From contig MU646735.1 of the NCBI GenBank assembly GCA_026770585.1, forward strand, positions 278,892 to 291,593: DNA of 12,702 nucleotides, written 5' to 3'. How positions within the stretch are numbered: position 1 is the first letter of the stretch; each line of letters starts with the position of its first letter. The DNA is from Baffinella frigidus. Lineage: Eukaryota; Cryptophyceae; Cryptomonadales; Baffinellaceae. This document shows, piece by piece, positions 1 through 9,756 of the stretch. A program made the translations under genes and the position numbers. The notes beneath the pieces were generated by a model. That model was given only the letters and a program-made list of their open reading frames with translations. It made no database searches and was not told where the DNA came from.

Positions 1-192
1 CCCCCCCCTTCTCGATCCTGCATCAGATCGCCCGCCTCCATGACGATGTCGTCGCCCTCCCCTCGAGCGGTGTCCCGGATGTTGGGCTCTGCCCCTGGGC
101 GCTCAGCCCCTGGGGGGTAGACGGGGGGCGCCCCAGGGGTCGGGCTGTACAGAAGCTCCTCGAGCGAGTGCTGGTTTCCGTCGATCAAAGCC
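1..192 (-). CDS. Last exon in window, open to the left edge (ALIDGNQHSLEELLYSP...)
   Basis: The acceptor is GGTGGCAG; one base completes the preceding Lys codon and 63 codons follow without a stop to position 1. The peptide begins ALIDGNQHSLEELLYSPTPG, continues with a Pro/Gly-rich stretch (APPVYPPGAE) and ends acidic (GEGDDIVMEAGDLMQDRE). A plus-strand frame across 3-223 is also open and equally GC-rich at third positions, so strand rests on phase fit and context. Confidence 0.55.
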
Positions 193-3100
193 CTGCCACC
201 AGTGCCAAATTGTCAACTTAACTTCCTAATTGTCAACTTGACTTCCTAAGTGTCAAGTTAACTTCCCGGCAGGAAGTTAAGCTGACAATGTTTCAAAAGG
301 CTCCACGGGTAATAAATGATGATACGCAGAAGAAGAAGAAGAAGGGCCCCATTTAAAATCGGTGTGCTTTGAAAAGTGGGCATTCGTGCAGTAACTTTCG
401 TTGATTGGTAACGTACCTTTGGTCCGTAGTGTACCTAGGACCCCACTGGGGGTGCTAGGCACACTACTAACTGTACCAACTACACTACACTACGACCCAC
501 TCACTAAGGAGGTCAGAAATACGACCACCTTGCTAGATAAGGTAACCATATATTGGCCAGTCACGAGGTTGGAATTCCTTATCCTGGTACAAATAGTTAC
601 AGCCCCATATGTAAAAAAGATCCTCCAGCATTCTTGAGTGGGTGTCGAAGCGGGACCCTTCACCAATTTCATCTCGAAAGATAGGTGAATCAGTTCCCTA
701 ATTAGCATTTTCATTTAATTGGGAGGCCTGATTCATGCAAAAAGCTAATGCCAGCGAGGTACTCAGAGCCTACGGATTGCCTACGGTAGGAACCCCCCTC
801 CTACGACTTTTAATGACCTTTTTGTTTTAAACGTCGTAGGAGGAGGGAGGGTTCCTACCGTAGGCTAAGGGATCCGCTGGCGTTAGCTTTTCACATTATA
901 ATGAAACGTCACAGAGGCACCCTCCATATACCATATGGACCCTCCATATACCATATGGACACTTTTTTGATTTTAAAGAATGATTTCAATGAAAATAACT
1001 ACACGACTGCTTTAATATTACTAGTAAAGACCATTCTGTGTAGACAATTTCACTGCCCAACTTTTTATAATGGAAAATGTCTCCACATTAGATATCCCTC
1101 CGAAACGTTCAGGGATCAGGGTTCAAGGTCCAGGCTGTCGGACTACGGGAGTTGTGCGAGGCCGAGAGAGAAAGAGAATTTTCAGAGAGAGAGAGAGAGA
1201 GAGAAGGGGGGGGGGGGAGAGTGAGAGAGGGAGAGAGGAGGTTGGAGTGGGGGTCCATCGACGTTTTGATAACCTATCTCGATGCGTGAGAGTACTAAAG
1301 AAGAACAAGGTCAGGGTTCATCATGGTTCAGGGTTCAGGGTTTAGGAATTAGGAGGGTTTGGGGTTTAGGAGGGTTTGGAGTTTAGGAGGATTTGGGGTT
1401 TAGGAGGGTTTAGAGTTTAGGGTTTAGGGTTTAGGGTTTAGGGTTTAGGGTTTGGGGTTTCGGGAGTGGCACTTGTCCTCGTCGGTGTGCTCCCGGTTAT
1501 TCATGTCCCACTCCGTCACCTGACCACGCGTGTAAAAGTCATTGTAAGTAAGTTTGATATTGTAAAGGTTATTATTTATATTATTAAGGTCATTGTTTAT
1601 AAAGGTCAATATTTATCTAAACCTTGATGATACCTGGCACCCGGCCCCAAAAGGCACGGAAATGCTCCTTTTCAGCGTAAACAGTCCCTGTCCGTGTGCT
1701 CCCGCCCAGCCATGTCCCACTCCGTGACCCAATCACGCGTTGAAAAGTAATCATAAGGTAGAAAAGGTCATTGTAAGGTGGATATTATCAAGATTTAAAT
1801 AATTTTTAACCTGTATAATACCCGTCGCCTGAAACAAAAAGACACGGGAGCCCCCTTGACCCCCATAAAAGGCGAGAAAGGTTTTCACCTGGTACCCCCA
1901 GAAGCCTCCACACGAGAATGCTGGAGGATCCTTTTTACATGTGGGGTTGTAAATATTTGTACCAGGATAGGGTGTTCCAACCTCGCGCCTGGCCAATATA
2001 TGGCTACTTACGTGACCAATGAACGAAAGTTACTACACAAATACCCACTTTTAAAAGCACGTGGGTTTTAAGTAGCCCCCTCTAGCATTCTCGTGTGGTG
2101 AGGAACTCGCCCGGAGCACGATGGTCCAGCTCTGCCTGAGTTTGATTCTGACTCGTCCTAAAGGCTTTCTATTCGCCCTTTTGTACTGAATTTCTGCTCT
2201 TAAATACTTTCAAGGACGAGCGAGAATAACACTCGGGCAGAGCTAGATGGTGTCCGCCCGTGGCGTCATTTGGTTTGGGGTTGAGGGTCTACCGTAGTCG
2301 ACCACACTGTATGATGAATGACCCTACACCCTGAACCCATAACCCCAAACGCTAGACCCGAAACCGAGAAGGAGTGCTTGCAGGCGTTCTCCTCGCGGTG
2401 CGGCGTCGCCAAAAGTCAACTTCATTGATAGGGTAACGGACTGAAAACCGGGTAGTTGGGCCTACGGCATTGCCTACGGTAGGTTGTAGGGGCCTAGGGG
2501 GGCTCCTACGAAAAACCAGGTCCAAGGGGCCTACAGCCTACGGTAGGGCTAACTACCCGATTTTCAGTCCATTATTCTATGAAATTCCCCGGACGGAATA
2601 AGGGGAAATCGTCTACGGTTGGGGCAGTTGAACGCCAAAAGTGGCGTTCCCAGAACGCTCAAGGTGGCGTTCCCAAAGCGAGCCACACCCTCCAGCAGTC
2701 GGGCGTGGTCGGGCGTGCTAGTGCCTGGTATCAATCTAATTTCGGAACACGACAGATTCTGCCCCGCCATCTTAGGCTTCCAACGCCGAAGATAAGGGTG
2801 TATATGCTATTTTAGGCATTCAATGATGCTATCTTGCGCCTTTGTATGGACAGATTTTGGTTTGTCCCGAAATGGAATCAAGGGCGCCAGCGACGAACAT
2901 TCCCTATGCGAAACGGCGCTCTAACTGACTAACAAAGCCTCCAGCAATCTGGCGTGGCAGTCCACTTCGCAGCCAACAAGGGCTTCACGGACACAGTCCA
3001 TCTAAACGATTTGTACTAGAATCTTATCCATTGCCCTGGAACTTAACCGGAACTTGGCCTTGAATTCAAGGTGAAAAGGTCCTCGTCCTCGCTCGCTGCC

Positions 3101-6100
3101 AAGTGGAACCCCATGAACTCTGTCAGGGAAGGAGTGGGCGCGGATGTTCCGCCTCTCTCTCTCTCTCTCGATCGCTCTCTCTCGCGCGCGCGCTCTCTCT
3201 CTCTGTGGAGGGGGACACCTGGTTCCCCCAGAAGCCGTGTTCGAACGCGTTCTCTCTCTCTCTCTCTCTCTGCCTCTCTCTCTCTCTCTCACACACACGC
3301 ACACCTGGTTCCCCCAGAAGCCAAGCTCGTGTTTGAACGCGTTCTCTTCTCGGTGCGGCGTCCACCTAGGGTCAGGGGTTCAGGGGCTTAGGGGTTTAGG
3401 GTTTAGAGTTTGGGGTTTAGGGGTTTAGGGGTTTGGGGTTTGGAGTTTGGAGTCAGAGTTAGAGTTTGGGGTTTAGGGTTTCGAGTTTCGGGTTTAGGGT
3501 TTAAAGCTTGGGCTTCACCAGTCGGGGAGGTCCTTGCTAGGCCGCGCGTTCGGCTGGTTTGGGGTTTAGGGTTTAGGGTTTAGGGTTTAGGGTTTAGGGT
3601 TTAGGGTTTAGGGTTGAGGGTTTGGGGTTTAGGGTTTAGGGTTTAGGGTTTAGGGTTTAGGGTTTGGAGTTTAGAGTTTAGGGTTCAGGGTTTAGGGTTG
3701 AGAGTTGAGAGTTGAGAGTTGAGGGTTTGTTTCGTACCCGGAACTCTTTCGGGAGTTTGCGTATGTTCTGCTGCTCCACCATCTCGTTGTACTGTATCTG
3801 CCAAAGTTGACAGTTTTAGTACCAGATCTGCCATAAGTTGTGCTGCACATGCCAAAAATTGACAGTTGAGCACCAGATCTACCAAAAGTTGTACTGCCTG
3901 CGGGAAAAAGTTGACAGTTTACTGCCAGATCTGCCAAAAGTTGTACTCCACCTGCCAAAAGTTGACAGTTGAGTGGCAGAATAAGGTGGAGTACTGCATC
4001 TGGGCAGCAGGAGCAAAGTGGCCGGTTCGCAGTACCTGGGTGCGCGTGACAAGGAGGAAAAGTGGTCGGAGATAGCCAGCCCCTCGCGTCTGACCATACA
4101 CCGGGCTACCAAGCGATTTTCGAGCACTCAGTGCCCGAGTTTCCGTTACCTTATCCGTAGGACCCTATGTCCCTACGGGTTGCCTACCGTAGAGTCCTAG
4201 GTCTTGTCGCTAAGGGGTTGTTCAAAATCCCGTCGAAGTCCGCTTTGTGGATAGTCAGATAGTGGGTGAGCGTGACTTGCAGTACGCCTTCAGCTTAGGG
4301 GTTATCCAAAATCGCTTAGGGGTTATTCAAAATGGGTTGGAAGTGGGGAGTGTACCTGGGTGCGCGTGACTTGGAGGACGCCTTCGGCCGCGTGGTCGGT
4401 GATGGCAAACCCGTCGCGCCGCCCGCGCACCACGCTTCGGTTCAGAAACCCCACCTGCGTGTTGTGCCAACGAGTAAGCACGCAGCACACGCAAACACCT
4501 AGAGCACAAGCAAACAACTAGTGCACACGCTTTTGGAATGCGTGTTTGCTAGTTTTTTTGACCGTTTCTTTTGGATGGTTTCGCCCGCGGACCACGCTCC
4601 GGTTAAAAAACCCACCTGCTAGCGCGCGCGTGTGGGATGTTTCAATTTTCTTTTTTTGGGGGGGTCGAGGCTGGAACCCTGGGACTCTTTCTGAAAAAGT
4701 GATGGGCCAAGTTGGAGAGATGGAGCAAGTGCGCGGACCACGCTTCGGTTCAGAAACCCCACCTGGAAGCGCGCGTTTATCTCCCACAATCCATTTATCA
4801 ATTGGTTATAGAAAGTCAACCCCCCCACCAAATTGTCAACTTAATATTTCAATTAACTCCACCTGAAAGCGCGCGTGGGATGCGTGTTTGACCATGATGC
4901 TACAGCGCAACCCCCCGCGTGGAAGTGCACGTCATTCTGACGATCAAAAGAGGCCATTCAGATTGCTCGATATGTACGTAGAATCAAGTTGAGAGTGCAC
5001 GCGGGAATCAGGTTGAGGGTGCCATCCCGCCGGGGTGCTAGGGCTCTATCATTCTTGTCAACTCAACTATTCGACTGCTTTGATTTTTCCAAAACGGTTT
5101 GTTTGGTTTTTTCCGAAAACAAAAAGACAGTTTTCGAGGAGAGAAATCGGCTGTACGCGGGTGGCAATCGGCAGTACGCGGGTGGCACTGCATCGTGGCA
5201 GCGGGCGCCCCGTATCAAGCGGGTCCACACGATAATGCTAGCGGGGCCTATTTAAAACCGACGTGCTTTTAAAAGTGGGCATTTGTGTATTAACTTTCGT
5301 TGATTGGTCACGTAACTCTGCGAAATTTGCACAGTCACGAGGTTGGAATACCCTATCCTGGTACAACTGTTCACAACCCCACATATACATAGGCCCCTCT
5401 TGCATTGTCGAGTGGGTTGATCATCGCCGCGCGAAAGTTGAGTGATAATTCCGCCGCGACAGTTGAGTTCATCGGGCCGCTGCTTAGATTCTATCTCTGA
5501 AACTGTCCATCTAAACGATCTCCGGTACAAATCGAAGAGTTGTAAAACTCTAAATGTAAAATTTGTTTCGGAAGAACGGCTCTGCCAGCGCTCAATCTGA
5601 AAGGGAAACCTAAAAAATCCTGGCAATGAAATTTACTACACACAATGAGTTTTATCTTCGTATACGTTGTATACTTGGTGATATACGACTCTGGGTAGGT
5701 CCCTCGAGATTATCTTCTCTCTCGTGTGACCTCCCCAGAGCTACGGCCAACCAACCCTGAGTCTATCACTAGTAATATTAAAGCCATTGTGTAGTAATTT
5801 TCATTGAAAAAATCAAAAAAAAATCAAAAGGTTTCCATATAAAATCCTACCGCCCGCACCCGCCTCATTCGGCGCGAGAACAAAAGAGCTGCCGGGGGGG
5901 GGGGGCTCTCCAAAAGTGTTGTCTCCAAAAGTGACCCATTCGCAGTACAAATAATAGGCAGACCATATCAGGGGAGGGGCTCAGCACCTGCCACTCGAGG
6001 CTAGAAATGGGACCATTTTAAAACAGGGGTTCTTTTACAAGTGAAGGGGGCAAAAGGGATGTGTTGTAACTTTCATACAAATACTGGCATTTGGTCACGT

Positions 6101-9100
6101 AGCTCAAGTTATAACTTGAGCTACGTGACCAAGCATGCCCGTGACTGGTACTAAATTTAACAACCCCACATTTAAAATACCCTCTTCCAGCCTCGAGTGG
6201 GTCGGGGTCCTCGAGAATCACGAACGCAGAGTTTTTGTAGCAAGTGATTGACTTTGATCATAGATGGACATGAAGGGGCGAATTTGGCAGCAGGCTCCCC
6301 ACATCAGAGGGGAGGGGGGGCTCGCAACAAACCCCCCTTCGTAGCCCGCTGTGTGGATCAGGGGGGGGGCTCAACACCTGAGGGCCGTCGGGGTCTTGGA
6401 GAAGGACGTAGCGAGTAATTGACTTTGACTACAGATGGACGGACATGGAGGGGCCGATTCGGCAGCGGGCTCCCCACCCACACAGCGGCCTTCCCAGGGA
6501 TTTTGAATAACCCCTAAGCGATGAGACCTAGGACCCTACAGTAGAGGCAACCCGTAGGGACATAGGGGGGTTCCTACGGATAAGGTAGCGGAAACTCGGG
6601 TTCTCAGCGCCCGAAAATCCCTTCGTAGCCCGCTGTGTGGATCAGAGGGAGGGGGGCTCGCAACCTGAGGGCCGTCGGGGTCCTCGAGAATGACGGGGGG
6701 AGAGCCATCCATCTCCCTCTGCACGTCCAGCAACGCTGACTGCCAAAAGTTGACAGGTCAGTACGAAAGTTGACAGTTCAGCGCGAAAGTTGACAGGTCA
6801 GTACGAAAGTTGACAGTTCAGTACGTCCAGCAACGTTGACTACCAACGAACGAGAGAGCTTGATTAACACCGACGCGGCCTGACGCCGTGTATACACGGT
6901 ACTGAACTATCAACTTTTGGCAGTCAGCATTGCGATTCTGGTACTAAACTGTCAACTTTTGGCAATCAGCGTGGCATGGCTTCGCAGGCGGTATGGAGGG
7001 TGGCAGTGGGGAGTGAAAACAACGCTAAAAGTTGACGATGTTGGTAGTCAACTAAGGATGAATGCGGCCCGCAGTTTAGACTATCCCTCAAGTGGCCATT
7101 AGGCGCACACACCCTACGGTAGGGTCCTAGGACCTGCCTAGGGCGAGTTGGGGTGAACATTCACCCTAGGGGCACTTAAGGGATAGATAGGGTTAGGGTC
7201 CCACTTATCAGCGACCGAAGAAATTTCCCCCCGGATTATCGGGGAAAATTCCGGTTGAAATTCATAGCAATGGACAAGATTATAGTACAAATCGTTTACA
7301 TGGACTGCATCCGTGAAGACCCCGGTGGCTGCTAAGTGGAGGGGTGAGGCTCGCAACCTCGTAGAGCTCGTCCTCGACCGAGTCATCTGGAGACCTCCAA
7401 ACTGTCAACTTTTGGCATTGGCCCCTCTCAACTGTCAACATTTAACCTGTCACATTTTGGTTGACCGACATCGTCCACTTTTGGCATCGGTTTCGCACCC
7501 CACCGAGTTGGGGTGAATATTCACCCTATGGGCACCTCAGGGACAGGGTTAGGGGTGAGGCTCGCAACCGCGTAGAGCTCGTCCTCGACCGAGTCATCTG
7601 GCTCCTCCTGGATCCGCCCGTCTGTCTCATTCACCACCAATCCTTCCACCTGCCGATACCAAAGTTGACAGTTGAGTACGAGGATATCCATCTGGCATGC
7701 CAAAAGTCGACATTTGAGTACCAGCAGCGTCAACTTTTGGATTCGTTGGATCCTCACATCCGTCTCATTCACCACCAGTCCCTCCACCTGTCGATACGAA
7801 AGCATATTGCATATTTAATATCATTATATTTAAACATTGCCTAAGTTTAGCACCAGCATCGTCAACTTTTGGCATCATTGGATCCTTCCATCTGTTTCAT
7901 TCACCACCAGACCTTCCACCTGGTAAACCCACGCCAAAAATGGACAGTTCAGTACGAGGATCGTCAACTTTTGAATCCTTCCATCCGTCTCATTCACCAC
8001 CAGTCCTTTGACCTGCCAATACGAAAGCATATCATATATATATAATATTATTATATTCAAACACTGCCTAAGTTCACAGTTAGTACCAGAATGATCAACT
8101 TTTGGCATTGTTGTCATATCCATCTGGCATTTCAAAAGTTGACAATTTAGTACGAGGATCGTCAGCTTTTGGCATCGTTGGTTTATTATCCGTCTTGTTC
8201 ACCGCAAGTCCCTCCACCTACCGATACAAAACATGACACTTAGTACCAGAAGGGTCAACTTTTGGCATTGTTTCCAACCGCTCGGGAGGCTACGGAGCAC
8301 ATTGCCCCCTGATATCCGGGGATAACGTGACCATTCATTGCTGACTTTTGGCATGTTTCCTGAAGAAACAATCCAATAATTAACTTTAGAATGTTCCCCG
8401 TAGTGTTCCGAGTGGTTCCGGCGCCTCCCATCCGCCTCGTTCGTCACCAAATCTTCCGCCCGCCAAACCATGCCAAAAGTGGACGATTTAGTGCCGGAAC
8501 CGTCAACTGTTAACAGTATTGTTTTGACAGTTATCGCCCAAATATGGACGGTTATCGAAAATATGGGTGGGTTTATGCTTTCGGGTTTCAGGTTGTGTGA
8601 TACCTGCACCACACAGAGTCGGTGAGGCTCAGCTGGGTCTAGCATTTCATGAGGGTTTATTGTGGGGGGTTTAGGGTTTAGGGTTTAGGGTTTAGGGTTT
8701 AGGGTTTAGGGTTTAGGGTTTAGGGTTTGGGGTTGAGGGTTTCGGGTTTAGGGTTTAGGGTGTAGGGTTTAGGGTCTCGGGTTCAGGGTTTAGGATTTAG
8801 GGTTTAGGGTTTAGGGCTTAAGGTTCAGGGTTCAGGGTTTAGGGTTTAGGGGTTGAGAATGTGTGGTACCCAGTGGCGCAGCCACTCTGGCTCGTCCTCT
8901 TCCCCGTATGATAGCTCCCCCGACATTTCGACCTGGTTTCGGGATTGCGGATTGGGGTTTTGGGTTCTGGGATTTGGGGTTTAGGGTTTAGGGTTTAGGG
9001 TTTGGGGTTCAGGATTCAGGGTTCAGGGTTCAGGGTTCAGGGTTCAGGATCTACGGTTTAGGGTACAGGGGTAGGGTTTTATGAGGGTTTATGTATAGGG

Positions 9101-9303
9101 TTTTATGAGGGTTTAGGGTTTGGGGTTTAGAGTTTGGGGCATGTCGACCTCGTCAACATCTTCCATGACTTCTGTCCCGGCCCGCACTAGACACCTGCAC
9201 GCTTTCGAGCTTGCGGTTTAGGGTTTTGAGTTTAGGGGTTTGGGGTTTGGGGTTGAGGGTTGAGGGTTGAGGGGTGAGGGGTTGAGTGTCGAGGTTTGAG
9301 GTC

Positions 9304-9335
<32 letters not shown>

Positions 9336-9358
9336 GGGTTGAGGGTTGAGGGGTGAGG

Positions 9359-9399
<41 letters not shown>

Positions 9400-9725
9400 G
9401 GTTTGGGTTTTGGGGGTAGGGTTTTAGGGTGCAGGGTGTATGGTGCAGGGTGTGGGGTGAAGGTCATGACAAGTAATGACTTGCCCGTGATCACTGAAAC
9501 GTGATCACGTACTGACAATAGGGTCCGCAGAACGATCCATTTAGTTTCGTGGTAGAGCGATTCCGGGAAATGTTGGCCGCTTTTCGGTTTGCTGGTTTGA
9601 CGATTTGCTCATTTGATTTGATTAGGGCAAACCCTAAACTCTAAACACCCTACACCCCCCCCTCCCACATTTGTGGCAACGGGTGTGAGAGTGTGACAGG
9701 GAGAGAGAGGGAGAGACAGATAGAT

Positions 9726-9756
<31 letters not shown>

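Larger units (their letters stand above)
7660..8508. repeat. CAAAAGTTGAC / GTCAACTTTTG dyad field
   Basis: Between the echoes lie about seven half or full dyads: GCCAAAAGTTGAC, then about 17 bp containing AGTAC.AG, then GTCAACTTTTGGC. Full dyads are at 7699-7740, 7933-7973, 8133-8172, 8227-8266 and 8472-8510; half sites are near 7851-7873 and 8084-8106. The same 11-mer builds the arrays at 3786-3990 and 6741-6820. AT-rich blocks (7803-7850, 8029-8075) are part of the duplicated unit. Confidence 0.75.

Noticed and set aside
193-215. LTR end plus primer-binding site (TGGTGGCAGGGC on the minus strand)
   Set aside because: No matching LTR, polypurine tract or gag/pol frame is visible; the AG here serves as an acceptor.
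3-223. Plus-strand open frame ending in KLST
   Set aside because: It is open and GC-rich, but its end lies in the 20-bp minisatellite and it does not connect to anything. The minus frame fits the splice phase of the exon at 1473-1519.
5507-5521. A further family-2 TIR copy
   Set aside because: Fifteen bases match the element at 2962-3106, but no TIRs or longer similarity are present; chance is possible.
6741-6820. CRISPR-like array
   Set aside because: Units are contiguous 20-mers without unique spacers, in a eukaryotic context.
7521-8135. A repeat protein with several VEGLVVNETDG units
   Set aside because: The units are in different frames, each follows its own acceptor-like AG, and only one continues to a donor. 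Partial exon copies explain this better.
9153-9518. Minus-strand frame encoding Thr-Leu-Asn-Pro-Gln-Pro repeats
   Set aside because: It translates a TTGAGGG array; only the unrelated flanks at 9149-9194 and 9513-9591 look coding, in other frames.
9622-9640. Telomere-telomere fusion point
   Set aside because: Only one or two units are present on each side, which is too short to distinguish from local inversion or chance.
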